From Culex pipiens pallens (Eukaryota > Arthropoda > Insecta > Diptera > Culicidae): a stretch of 64,000 nucleotides of DNA. The notes under the pieces are model-generated. The model was not told where the DNA came from and ran no database searches. It worked only from the letters and a program-made list of their open reading frames with translations. Of this stretch, positions 49,968 through 61,557 are shown one piece after another; the stretch's first letter is position 1; every line of letters starts with the position of its first letter. The DNA lies in NCBI RefSeq assembly GCF_016801865.2, contig NC_068938.1:62001-126000 (forward strand). Reading direction: 5' to 3'. The position numbers and the translations under genes are program-made.

Positions 49968-52218
49968 TATTCATTATTCTGTTGAATAAAACTGAATATT
50001 TGCACTGATGAGTGTATTACGGTGGTTCATATTGATTGTCAATCACTGAAATATAAAACAGGTAAATCTTAACATATATTATTCTGATCCTGAAAAAACA
50101 ATATCTAATTTGAAAAAAGTTATTGATTATTCTACAAAACAATGTCATGCAACTTGAAAAATATTTAACAGTGCTTCCCGCGAAATGAAAATGTAGCGTA
50201 AATTAGACTTTTTCAATACACTCATAAATAAATAATTTAGACATAATACAAATATTGAAACTTTATATAAGTATTGTTGTTGTTTTTTTTTCATTTCTAA
50301 AGTGAAGCATAATCCCGCTATGAATCGGTCAGTGTGTTTAAAACAAACCGTGACAATAGCGCAGGGGCTGTTTATTTCTTCAATGCTCTGCATATCATTA
50401 AGCTTAGGGGCAACGTTTTGTATACAACCCCGCGACCACATTGATTGACCGTGCCACAGAGGAATAAGAATACCCTCGAGAACCATTTTCTGTTCCGTTT
50501 TTGTTCAAAATCGATAATTATTCTTTGCATTGGTTCTTGGAATATAAAGAGGATACATGAAAATGAAAATGTTACAGCATGCGAGGATTAATTATTTCAT
50601 CTGTTTACTGCTGTAAAACTATTTCAATGTTTAATATTGTTTCAATTGAACAATTTGAGTACAAACCGGTTAGATATTTTGAAAAAAAAAAATCTTAGCT
50701 ACAATTTAAGTTTTTGTTAATCGATATAAATCATACCGGATTAATAACGTCTCACAAAAAATCTAAATTTTGCTAGATTGGGTCAAATGTTTGAAATGAA
50801 ATTGAAGTTTAATGTTTCACGATTGATCGCGCGATATATCAAATTCTATATTCAGATTCAATTACGCTTAATGCAATGGACGAAACATGCTGAAGTCATA
50901 TGAATGCCGCTCTGAATTTTTTTAAAATCGTATTGAAAATATTAAAATCTGCTAAATTTTAAAAAAAGCACTCTTTCACATAGCCTTTATCAAAGCAATT
51001 ATTTTAATCCATTTTAATAATACTTCAATATATTCTTGCAGTCTCAGTCATCTCAGTTACATTTACGAAACATTATGATGAATGCTTATCAAAAAATATA
51101 ACATTGAAATTAAGTACGTCTCGGACCATAAAAAAAAACTTCAAATGACATTCAATTGGGTGAAAAGAAGTAACATACAGCTCCACTGCATATTTGTTTT
51201 GAGATTAACATTTTCATTCGAAACAGGTTAAGCGTATCAGAAATTTAGCTGACATTTGTGAATCACGAGTAGTTGTTTGTTGTAATAATAACTTTTCCTT
51301 CCGAATGTGTTCTCTTTGTATTGATGTGTTTAACTAATATATCACTGACACCAGCACCGTCATCAATTTTATACACAGCTTTGCACTAGAATTCATTTTC
51401 TTCATTTCAATTGTGAAAAATGTGGTATCACTTGTTGTTTAAACCTTTAAAATAAATTTGCCCAAAAAGTTTTTATACCTTTTTGCTTAGCTAGTGAGAG
51501 AATGTTTATCTCTCACACGGGACTGACGGTGGAATGAAAACCCAGAATTTTGTGTACATAAGCCAGCCTTACTAGTGAGATTTGCGAGAATCCAACAGTG
51601 GTGCCAATGCCTGTACTAGTTTCTGTTTTACATGGCATGGCAAACATGGCATTATTTTTATGGACATAGTTATTCTCGGGTGATATTTAATTTGACGATG
51701 TGTAAATAGTTATTGTTTTATTTGAATGTTCATACAAGTGGAAAGTAGGGTTCTAAGGCATACTTTATGTGTACAGAAATAGAGCACGATTGTATTTTCA
51801 ATTCTTGGCCACACACTAGCCACACTGTAAACAGCTTCTCTCCTCTCATGTTCTAGAGAAAGTATCAATCTTATTCTCTCGATTTCTCTGTTGTGATATA
51901 ATGATGTTCCCGTGTTGAAATGATCAAATAAAACTTGAGTGTGGCATTTTACTTAATTTGCCATTGTGCTCTAATCATGAAAAAATGAAAAAAAAGTTTA
52001 TTCGCAAAACGTTTGCAGTCAAGTGAAAGAAATTTCCAAACAGCTAGAGCATTGTGCTTGAATCTCGATTGATGGAGAAATTTGAACTTAGAATGTGTGT
52101 ATTACATATGTTTGACAGAAAGTAGACAAGGTTGTTCGTTCCGAATTGGTGATTTAATTTCTCGAAAGAACATCATAGTTTTCGGATTGGTTAACGATCG
52201 CTGTTACTGCACCAAGGG
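49968..52218. other. Upstream of NIM1; 5'UTR exon and intergenic
   Basis: The exon ending at 49967 begins at about 50050 after a TTTCAG splice site on the minus strand. It holds a short upstream ORF of 18 codons ahead of the split start. Further upstream no gene is recognised. The 113-codon minus frame at 50145-50486 has no domain and no evident splice partner. Confidence 0.5.
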
Positions 52219-52367
52219 ACCATCCATAAACCACGTGGACACTTTTTTGGGTATCCCCCCCCCCCTCGTGGTCTATTGTCCATACAAAAAAAACTTTTTT
52301 GTATGGATCATGGACAATCGCCATACTCCCCCCCCCCTCTGAAGTGTCCACGTGGTTAATGGATGGT
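52219..52367. mobile_element. 149-bp palindromic MITE
   Basis: ACCATCCATAAACCACGTGG at the left recurs inverted (CCACGTGGTTAATGGATGGT) at the right. Inward are long C runs and the palindrome around CCATACAAAAAAAACTTTTTTGTATGG. It is organised like the MITE at 5835-5996. One terminus relic is at 6592-6617. Confidence 0.88.
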
Positions 52368-52608
52368 GGAACACATACGATTTGGGAAAAAACGAATGTT
52401 CTACCTTCAATCAGTGTTAACTGTTTTTTCCTGGCTGAGATTTTCCGTTTCAGCAAAAGTGGACTTTGCAAAAAGATGTGCTTCAAATGGAAACAAAATA
52501 TAATTGCGAATACCAAAGGAAGGGTGTTTTTTTTTTCAAAAGAGAAAGTCAAAAATTTGAGTTAGTAGAATTATATATTTTGCCAAAAATATCACCACAA
52601 CTTAATAA

Positions 52609-53657
52609 TTAACATTGTTTATCAACAGCTGCAGTGGAATTTTCTTCATCATTTTGTATGTCTGGCTTCTGTCTCTGCCTAATACGTTCAAGTAAATCTT
52701 CTTTCCATTGTTCTTCTGGAACTCCAATTGCCCAATCCGGAACTGATGTTACTGGAAGCTTAAAATTAGCCATGACATCTTTTATCTAGAAATTTATTTA
52801 TAAAAATTGGAAAATGTATTAAAAACATTAGAATACGATTACACAACAAATTAATAAATTTAACATGATCGTGCTATTTCGTTGTTTCGCTTTTTGTTTC
52901 GTTTTAATATTTGGACTACAATCAACATAAACGCAATGTAAACAATTAAAAATCGTGTTTTTGACTGAACGTTCTGTACATTGTCTCAAAATTATAATCA
53001 AAAATGTAAACAGTAGACGTAACATGTAAAAGTGACAAAACGAAATCTGACCGAAATACTGAATAATTGAAAGCCGCACAAAATGGCGTTATTCAATCAA
53101 TCGATATGTTGATAAACCCGATTCTTTAATTTTAACAGTTCCGTTACGTTAACACTTATTTTCCCAGTCTTACGTTTCAACACTAGGTAAACCAAGTTGG
53201 ACGAATGTTCGACTTGTGTTGAAAAAAAAAATCATATTTAAAATATTTGAAAATAGTTGTTACTTAAATCAAACATAAATAAGAATCGTGTGTTAGTATA
53301 TGTTTTATAGGGTTTACCTACCTGAGCTACTTTTGATTGATCTATTTCAATACTAAGAGCTTCTGGTCTAGGAGTGTTCCAAACATCTAAATTGAGAAAC
53401 TCTTGATTGTTATATAACACATTACTAGAAATTGATCTTTCTGATCGATCCACCGTCATTTCATTTACACGAGATTCATCGTGTGAGTCTTCATTCAAGT
53501 CATGTATGCTTAATGGCTGATATCCCATATATTCATTTTCTTCTGTCGACTCATTATCACTGTCTTCGGACGTTATTTCCAAATTTATTATATTGTCCTG
53601 CTCCATACAAAAGTTTTCTTCATTTTCTGTTTGTTCGGGCAAATCGGGCAATCCCAT
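52609..53657 (-). CDS. MEA1: Male-enhanced antigen 1 homolog (MEA1)
   Basis: Exons 53657-53322 and 52785-52609 join in phase 0 to 510 nt, 169 residues plus stop. The N-terminal half is acidic (EDSDNESTEENE) and leads to MGYQPL (about 49-54), which matches the conserved YQPL box of MEA1. The C-terminal exon reads KDVMANFKLP then VPDWAIGVPEEQWKEDL, the family's C-terminal block (V..xMAxxxLP, PxWA, xQWxxxx). The length is close to human MEA1. The human protein was described from testis; its molecular role is not well known and the fold is probably disordered. ATG at 53657 is chosen because the frame before it has no ATG. The gene starts 205 bp from the divergent gene at 53863. Confidence 0.88.
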
Positions 53658-53862
53658 TTTCAACAAATAATGGAAAGATCTTTAAAATCAGATACCTGAA
53701 AAAAAATTATTTGTGTTTTGATAGCATGCATGTTTGTTAAAATCACCACAGAAATACCTGTCAAACTTCTATGAACCACAACAACTGTTTGTTGGGTGGC
53801 AACCAAACGGGAAATTGTTTATGATAACCTTTTTTAATTCGTCATCAGAGTTGATTCTGAAA
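53658..53862. promoter_or_regulatory. Shared bidirectional promoter region
   Basis: Only 205 bp separate the start codons of MEA1 (-) and the 226-residue gene (+). Any promoters and 5'UTRs must share this interval or overlap. No TATA box is evident. This is inferred from spacing. Confidence 0.55.
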
Positions 53863-54666
53863 ATGTTGAAAGACGAGAAAACTGGTATTAAAACAGGTAA
53901 TTTTACATAGTTTTATTGTATGAATGGTCCTATATACCCATATTTGTTTTCAAAAATTAGCAAGTACCTATATATGGAAACCCATATCAGAAAGCACGGA
54001 ACAGTTTAAAGAAAAAGTAAGTTTTTTGTCTACACTTTAGAGTGTAACTGAGTACTGACATTTTTCTTATTACAGATTCCCTTAATTTTCGAGAAATCCA
54101 ATCTGATTCATGCATCGAATCGAGTGCATTTTATTAAACCATTTCCATCTTTACAAAAACAAACTTCTAAAAGGCAGATTAGTAAACCTCATATATATGA
54201 TGCGCTCAGTGAACATTCGTCTAAAAATAATGCGCTGTTCAGTTTCCAATGTAATGGAATTGTTTCTCCAGGAAACATTATTTCAACAAATCAATCTGGG
54301 TTTTCACCACACATTGATCCATACGTCAGTATAACTACAAAAAACTACAAACCGTGGAACTGTCCAAAGGAGCAAACCATCACATTCTGGAATTGGAATT
54401 CAACTGAAGGGAATAACTTGGTGAATCAGAAGAAACACATTCCACAAGCTGTACTTTGCATGAGAAAACAAAGTTTAACATCACAGTTTCAAAGTGAAAT
54501 GTCCTCTAACTATAATCATAAATCTCTGATTGATTTGGACAAAGGTGCAAGCTTGCTCAAATCAGTTGTACTTCAACCTACGTGTAACATCGACTACAAT
54601 ACCGAATATTCAAGCTATAAAAACAAATTTGACTCTTCGCGATTGTTTAAACAATGCAAATATTGA
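53863..54666 (+). CDS. Unrecognised 226-residue protein, 3 exons
   Basis: Exons 53863-53896, 53961-54016 and 54076-54666 join to 681 nt with clean GT-AG introns of 64 and 59 bp. The protein is basic, rich in Ser, Asn and Lys, and has no signal peptide, membrane segment or domain that I know. Short aromatic/basic motifs recur: HFIKPFPSL (about 48-56), PHIDPYVSIT, FWNWNS, and near the C-terminus TEYSSYKNKF. Tyr-Ser-Ser-Tyr-Lys motifs of this kind occur in sperm microtubule-binding proteins, so an axonemal role is possible but is only a guess. Supporting a real gene: three exons close in frame, introns are of typical size, and it shares a promoter region with MEA1. Confidence 0.7.
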
Positions 54667-54769
54667 AAAAAAATCACGATAAAAAATACCTCAGGTATAA
54701 ACATACGTCTTGATTCTTTGAATTTGTTGTGTAGTGGCTTCGATCTAAAAAATATACTGTCAAATAGGT

Positions 54770-55021
54770 ATAGTCTGGTAGACTCAAACATGGGATATTT
54801 GGTTGAAGCTTTTATTTAAATTTAATTTTTCGCTTTTTAACGTGTTTTTTTTAAATCGCCTTAAGTAAGGGGCAATAAAAAACCCCAAGTCAAAAAAATG
54901 GTTTGTTGGACCTATATAAAAACTGTAGACTAACCATATTCTAATTTCATAAGCACTTTTCTGCCAAACACATAGCTAGATGAGCGAATTCCGAGTGTAA
55001 GTGTTGAGTCTACCAGACTAT
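54770..55021. mobile_element. 252-bp MITE with perfect 18-bp TIRs
   Basis: ATAGTCTGGTAGACTCAA at 54770-54787 is the exact inverse of 55004-55021. The interior (ATCGCCTTAAGTAAGGGGCA, GGTTTGTTGGACC) resembles the core of the element at 11815-12715. It lies 104 bp after the stop codon of the 226-residue gene. Confidence 0.88.
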
Positions 55022-56091
55022 CAACTTTGTGTCTTATTTCAGAGGGGTGATTCTTGAGTTCTTTGCAATTGTCAACTGAACGCAAGGTTTTGTAGACATC
55101 AGGTAATCATAATTGTGCTACGCTTTCTTATGATTAGAACATTCTATTTGAAACAGAAATTATCGATCCAAAAAGTGTATAGTTTCCTTGAATGCATTTC
55201 TTTGACCGATTTTAGTTTGGACTGATATAAAATTGAAAAGCTTAAAAAGTGGAGTGATATTTAGAGACTAATAATTATTAGTTACATTTTCCTCGGCCTT
55301 TGAAAGGGAAAACCTCTTTCAATTAAATCACCAAAGATGTTTTCACTTAATACATTTATTTTTATTTTTTTAAAGAATAAATCTTTTCTCTTCACATATT
55401 TGTTTATTTCGATATAATTTTCTTTTTTTTTCTTTTTTTTTATTATATCTTCGAGTGGCGACTTTTTTTAAGAATCTCTCAGTGAAATAAATATATGTAA
55501 ATACAAAAAAAAATCACTTACTTGAAAACATTAACACAACAATTAACAATAATTAACGTCAATATAACTAAATACGAGGTAGGGTACTACCCTGGTCGTT
55601 CGCTGTGAGTGTTCGATTGCTGGCACTCTAATGAAGGTTCGAATATGGGTAGTATGCTTATTAACTTTTTCGACATCTCATATCCTCAATGTCGTGACGG
55701 TTAAACAAGGGAGTCTGTGTGATGTGTCACTACACCTGTTACAAATTTCCTTTGCTTTGGGGAATGGGAAATTTCTTTTAATATAAGCACTGGTATTTGT
55801 AACAACAAAATTCGTACAAAATAAAAACATATGTACGTGGGTGTACAGATTACTGAACATAAGATGACGATCTGTTTCATCAAGCGAACACCTGTGAACT
55901 GGACCAAGCTGCCGGCGGGAATGAGAATTATTCATCTTACAATAGAGACTGTCAAGAGAAGAAGCAAAGGCCAGCGATCGAAAAACGGCTTTGTTGACAA
56001 CTGGCGCTTAGGACCTATTGAAAACAATCTTGAGATATTAACATTAGATGATTAAGAATGGCCACTGAATCCATCTTATAAATGAATGGTA
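55022..56091. other. Intergenic, nothing firm
   Basis: The plus-strand frame 55831-56055 (74 codons) has fairly coding-like composition but no domain and no splice partner that I can show. It may be a repeat relic. Confidence 0.4.
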
Positions 56092-56985
56092 TTTTGAAGC
56101 ACTTCAAATTGTGTCATAGACATCCCGGATTGGTTTGACTTTTTCTCTTAGCTTTCGCAAATTACTGTTAAAAATGGATTTTTTTAAAACCTTGATATCT
56201 TTTTGCAATAGCCTTCAACACCCATACTCCTATAGGTCAAAAGATAGTTAATTTTATGGACTATAAGCCTACAGTTTTATCTTTTTGGCCAATCCCAGTT
56301 TTTCTCATAGTTTTTCAATTTTTCTATAAGAAACATTTTACATCGTTAATTTTTGCCCTGTAGGAAAAGAAGACGGCACTTTTTGGTCTCAATTTTGTCA
56401 TATTTAGAATCCTCGGACAATTTCACGTAAGTTAGAAGTATTGGAGTTGTAACTTTGATTTAAAAAATAATTAAATAAAGCATTTTTGAAAAAAATAAAA
56501 AGATCTTACCTTATGATCAATACGTCAAATACTGTATCAAGTAGGCGAAAACCTGTTTTACCCCTAATCCAACAAATTGTTAAAAATATTTTAATTCATT
56601 CTAAATGGAAATTTTTCCAATCAAATCTACAACTCCAATACTTTAAACTTACATAAAATTGTCCGAAGATTCCGAATATGACAAAATTGAGACCAACAAG
56701 TGCCGCTATGGCGGCTTACAGGGTAAAAACTAACGCTGTAAAATGTTTGTTATAGAAAAATCAAAAAACTATGAGAAAAACTGCAATTGGCCAAAAAGTT
56801 AATACCATAGGCTTATAGTCCATGAAATGACCTTCCTTTGACCTATAGGAATATGGATGTTGGAGGCTGTTGCAAAAAGATATTAAGGTTTAAAAAAATC
56901 CATTTTTAACAGAAATTTGCAGAAGCTATGAGAAAAATTCAAACCAATCCTGGATGTCTGTGGCACATTTTGAAGTGCTTCGAAA
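56092..56985. mobile_element. 894-bp foldback element
   Basis: The left end TTTTGAAGCACTTCAAATTG and about 380 bp inward recur inverted, ending at 56985. Matching blocks include AAAAATGGATTTTTTTAAA, CAATTTTGTCATATT and GGACAATTT. The arms have diverged by roughly 10 percent by eye, so it is older than the Dlg5 intron palindrome. Confidence 0.85.
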
Positions 56986-57199
56986 GCCCTTTCGAATGCA
57001 CCTAAGAGAGTTGGAATTGACGAAGTTTTACGAAAATGTGAGCAATTTTAACATTTTTTAGGTTTTTTGGACCTCAAACTTCGAAGCCCGTTTTACCCCA
57101 CTTCCCTTTGTCATAGAGGGCTCCTATTTGGCATGAGCTCATCTCATGTATAGACAAACAAACGCTGAAAGTTTCATCCAAATCGGAACACCTCGATAC

Positions 57200-58460
57200 G
57201 ACCTGGAGTCTGTGATTAACAGAGCAGCAAGTCAGACGTGCGTCCCTCACACACAAAAAAAGTGCTAAAAAGTGCAAAAAATGCCTCACGGCAAGAAAAA
57301 GAGGCAGTCCTCACCAGAAGGATCCGCAGATTTGAAGAAGCTAAAGAATGCCGAAGCGCTACCTGCAAAGCCAGGCAGTTTGAGCAAGGACGCTCAAAAT
57401 TCGTCTGGAAACCAGTTCGCTACCTCCCTGTGGACGTAAGCGAGAAGGAAGAATTTGAACGACGGGAAAAGGTGCCACCCATTTTTGTGAAAACATCGTC
57501 ATAAAACTTGGTGCGAAAGTGGTTGACCGGATTTATCAAATCTGGAGCTTTACGAGCTTCCATTCGCTTGTGTGCTGATGGACTCAAAATTCTGCTACCT
57601 GGCAGAAAGGATTACAACTACGTTCGGGATTTCCTGAACAACACAAAGATTGAATACTACAGCCATGACGATCCAGGTAAACGCCCCATGAAACAGGTCC
57701 TCCGTGGCTTGTACGACATGGATGTGAGTGTGCTGAAAGAAGAGCTCAAAACTCTTAAGTTGAATGTGATCGAAGTCTTCAAGATGACGAGACACAACAA
57801 GGACATCAAGTTTCGTGATCAACAGTACCTGGTTCGTCTCGAAAAAGGATCAACAACGCCGACTGAGCTGAAAGCAGTTCGGGCAATTTTCAACATCATC
57901 GTGACTTGAGAACGTTATCGTCCAGTGCACCGTGACGTGACACAATGTTCGAACTGCTGTCAGCAAGCGACGACGAGGCACCAACCAAATCGTCGTAAGA
58001 CACCACCAACTTTCATGGACGTGGATTTTCCTGCTTTGGCGTCACCAGGAGTGGTTCCAAATCTGCAGCCATTGCCGTTGAATCAGCGGCAAAAAGTTGC
58101 AGAGAATACAACACCTCCAAGCTTCAGTCATCAACCGAGGGAAAACCAACCAGCATCAATGGATGAAGGCAGTAGTGACCTGTTTTCACCACAAGAACTT
58201 CTGAATTTTTTCATCGAGATGACAACAACACTGCGTGGTTGCAAAACTCGTGCAGAACAAGTAAGAACGCTTGGAGGATTTATCTTGAAATACAGTTCGT
58301 AGTTTACTCGTTCTATTGATTTTGAATAATTCAAAGAATTTTTTATTTTAGTTTTAAGTTAGGATTAGTTGTTAAAATATTTTTTTCTTTTTTACCCAAA
58401 TGTCTTCGATTCAATGAATTTGAAGTTAATAAATGAATGTGAACAGTTGATAATAAAACG
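57200..58460 (+). pseudogene. Jockey-clade gag (ORF1) relic of a non-LTR retrotransposon
   Basis: The frame starts at ATG 57279 (PHGKKKRQSSPE), breaks by a shift near 57420, and continues as PPIFVKTSS (stop at 57502-57504), then 57505-57909 with GALRASIRLCADGLKILLPG and VLRGLYDMDVSVLKEELK. The latter is the PRE/C2HC-associated region of jockey-type nucleic-acid-binding proteins. After a stop at 57907 it runs on to LFSPQELLNFFIEM near the C-terminus (end 58302). At least one frameshift and two stops make it dead. The Cys knuckles are degraded (CSNCCQQATTRH). No reverse transcriptase follows; an AT-rich 3' region runs to about 58460. Confidence 0.85.
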
Positions 58461-58749
58461 AAAAATACAACAAAGATGAAGAGCATTGAGCCATACTACT
58501 TAGCATGTAAAAGAAATGTAATTATTATAAGGAAGTTCAATAAAGACATATTTAATTTCCAAAATTCGATACGATCTGTTACACATTGGTGAAAAACTCG
58601 CTCTTAAGGGTATTTCCCGTAGGGGAAATGGAAATACTACTTTAAAAAACATAATCTAATTGGATTCGAGTACAAAAAAAAATAGATTTTTTTTTATATA
58701 ATTTTATTAAAAATAGATTTTTGTTTGTGATGGTGTTTTGATTACAGGT
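58461..58749. other. Intergenic and 3'UTR of FAM151 (minus strand)
   Basis: AATAAA on the minus strand at 58708-58703 lies about 45 bp after the FAM151 stop codon and is a likely poly-A signal. No other feature was seen. Confidence 0.55.
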
Positions 58750-59867
58750 TCAAACCTCTGTTGTAATAATATTTAAACGCGCTTTCAGTTCATCTGGCAC
58801 ATCTACATAAATATGATCAGTTCCAATTTCATACATGAAATTTCGAAGTTTTTCCACATCAACAGCATCATCCGAACTGGACCAAATCGTAAATGTTACA
58901 TCATTAGTCGTTTTTAATGCTTCGTAAAGCTTTTTTAGCTGCGTAAAACTATTTGCTGCTATTCCAGCACGGATCGGGAATGTAATAGGTGCGCCTAGCA
59001 TATCTATTTTATTTGACTTGATGGTATCGATCATGCACTGAATGTTCGTTTCCGAATAAAATCCTTCGGTAGAATGCTGGTCCCACTTAGTAGTCCATCC
59101 AATGGATAATACAACAGGCCCAAGTTGTTTTGCACACTTGAAAAATCTATCATGGTCCACTGGAATCGTTGACGTGTTGTTAACTGGGCCGGCCAATATA
59201 TCTGCATTTATCCAAGTAGGGTATTCTACCGTATCGTACAATGTTTTAATCAAGTCAATCGAACTTTCTAAAGCTTCAATTGATTTGAAGTCCAATTTTA
59301 TTCCTTTTACATCAGCTTTTTTTGCCTGTTGATTAAATTGGAGACATTTTTCCAGAAATTCTTTCAAAGATAGATTTGACTGTGTGGCTGGCGGATGAGC
59401 CATAATCGGAATTTTCTCTTGAGGATTCCCGTTTTCTAAATGTCCAATAAGAATATCAGCTTCTATAAAATTTGTATTCCCTGAATGAAAAAATAAATAA
59501 ACATAAATTTGTTATCTAATTGAAATAAAAACAACACTACAATTGTGTGAATGATTGCAAACAAATTTCAGTTGTGAATTGTGAAATGTTGAAAATTCTA
59601 GTGCACACAATTTACAACCTATCAGTATTCGAATGCAGTTAATATAAACTTACCATTTAGCACATTTACGAGGTAATCTTTGTTGTTCACCGCATGTGCC
59701 CATGTAACATCAGTCAATTTTGAGCTATTTACATAATCCTGCATTGATAATTTCCCTGAGGTAAAAATATCGCTTGTTGACGCCATTGTTTGTGTTTAAA
59801 GTAATCAGTTGTATATTTAATTACCAGTTGAAATTAGGAGAAACAATAGGCTAAGAAAAAATACCAT
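58750..59867 (-). CDS. FAM151: FAM151/menorin family protein with signal-peptide exon
   Basis: Exons 59867-59825, 59755-59654 and 59480-58750 join to 876 nt, 291 residues. The first exon encodes a signal peptide, MVFFLSLLFLLISTG. The rest has family landmarks: WAHAVN (about 32-37), FIEADILIG, IMAHPPATQSNLS, GIKLDFKS, and INADILAGP. The fold is related to glycerophosphodiester phosphodiesterases, with acidic/His positions E.D and HPP retained. Worm menorin acts outside the cell in dendrite guidance, which fits secretion. A second start at 59786 (MASTSD, good context ACAAACAATGG) reads straight through the 69-bp intron 59824-59756 and would give a 287-residue form without signal peptide. I prefer the spliced form because GT-AG sites, size and frame all agree; both may be made. 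Confidence 0.88.
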
Positions 59868-60947
59868 TTCACTTGTTCAGCCCTGATGCTTCAGAATCAG
59901 AATTTAAACTAATTCGCTTATCTGTCAATGTTCAAAATATACCATCGTATAAAATGCTTTCCGAGACAAATACTTACGAAGGAGTGTCGTCAAAATAGAA
60001 CACATACATGCTTAGGCAAGACAAAATGGCAACGTGTATGTGATGTGTTATGGAACGTTATAAGTATCTAAATTTTGGGTTTCGGTTGAATATAATAGTT
60101 TTCAACTTAATTAAACTCAATAGTTAGTATTCACTATTGACCTTAGCATTTTTATAAACTTTTTGGTAAAACGCCGACTCGAAAAATCATGAAAACATCA
60201 AATTGAGTGCGTAACGTAACGAAGCTGTGTTGACCTGCGCGCGCATTGTGACGTATTTTTACGCACAGAAGAAGTAAACTTGAAGGCAGTATCACCAACC
60301 CAACGTGCCAGTTGGTTTTAGGTTCTCGTCGGGTTAAGTCGAAAAAAGTCAGAAAGTCGTGAGTAACCGAGTGAGCGATGTGTTCTAAAAATATAATGTG
60401 CTATTTAAAGTGAAATGTGTGCTGCAGAATAAGATGAATATCTGTTGCAAAATGCCTCCAGAGCCTAACCAAATTGAGCAATGGTTGGTAACACTGTGAT
60501 TCCTACAGAAAAATGCAACTGCAACTGTAGAATAAATTGAAAGTTGAAGACGACAACGTGATTCACTTTGAAAAATGTGCTGCAGTGAAAAAATAATGTG
60601 TGGCTTTCGAGGTTATGTAATGAAAAAAGATCTACGCACGTTTATCTTCACTTTTGTTTCGTTCGAAAAGTTTTAGTGGTTAAAGAGCAGTTTTTTAGTG
60701 AAGTTGATAAATTGAAGAGTCAATTTTGAAATGATTACCAGTCAGAAGATCTGCAAAAATGGTGTATAAAACGGAATGATTGTACGAAATGTCGAAGAAA
60801 AGAAAGTTTATTTATACATCAGACCGTTCAGAACGGCATGAAACAGAAAGATACATTGCGGTCTGCTGCTGTTCCGATTTTGCGGCGCTTGTGGCACTCT
60901 TTAGATTTGGTTTGAAGTAAATATGTTCCATATTTAGAACCATGACG
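59868..60947. other. Divergent promoter/5' region between FAM151 and the 62048 gene
   Basis: From about 60190 to 60400 the sequence is richer in GC (GCGTAACGTAACG, GCGCGCGCATTGTGACG) than its surroundings and is a plausible promoter and first non-coding exon for the plus-strand gene. No coding frame was found. Confidence 0.45.
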
Positions 60948-61557
60948 TAGGGGAGATGGGGGTAAGACGGCCACCCTAAGGTAAAAACTCATTTCAAATC
61001 AAAATAAACCATTATTTTCAACCCCAACTTAGTACAGATCCTAGTTGGAAGTCACATTTAAAGAAATTACCTAACTTGTGTCTTTAAAATAAACTTTTCT
61101 TTACTTTATATTGATTTAAAAAAAATGTGCTTTTTCGATCCTTCCTCCTCTTGCGGGGGTAAGACGGCCACCGTATTTTGCAACTTAGATAACTATGATA
61201 AAAATGCATAAAAATCTAATGTTTGTATCTGATACTGTTAAGGACATTATCACCATGACTGCGAAATGAAAAGCTTTTAGTAATATGCATTAAAATGTTT
61301 TTAAAACAGTTTATATTCAAAGAACTTTTTTCAAATGATAAATATTACGACACACTGGTGATTACGGCATTTTTTTCTTAATTATCAAAATTTTGTTTGC
61401 AAACCACTATTTAGTTTTGCAAAAAGTGGCTCAAAGTAACTTATTTAGCCTAAGGTACAATATCATTAGATATTTGGGTAACTTTTATCATGTTTAGTAG
61501 TAAAACAAGCGCATGGCCGTCTTACCCCGCCTGGCCGTCTTACCCCCACCTCCCCTA
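60948..61557. mobile_element. GTAAGACGGCC-family MITE, copy 2
   Basis: The ends TAGGGGAGATGGGGGTAAGA and GTCTTACCCCCACCTCCCCTA are inverted. The double motif GGGGTAAGACGGCCAGGCGG lies at the right end here and at the left end in copy 1 (32455), so the copies face opposite ways. One more motif is at about 61155. It has no coding frame and lies in the 5' region of the last gene. Confidence 0.9.

Noticed and set aside
50145..50486. 113-codon minus frame upstream of NIM1
   Set aside because: No domain; the NIM1 start is explained by the 49967/49905 junction.
55831..56055. 74-codon plus frame with coding-like composition
   Set aside because: No family match and no evident exon neighbours; overlaps a short minus frame of equal quality.
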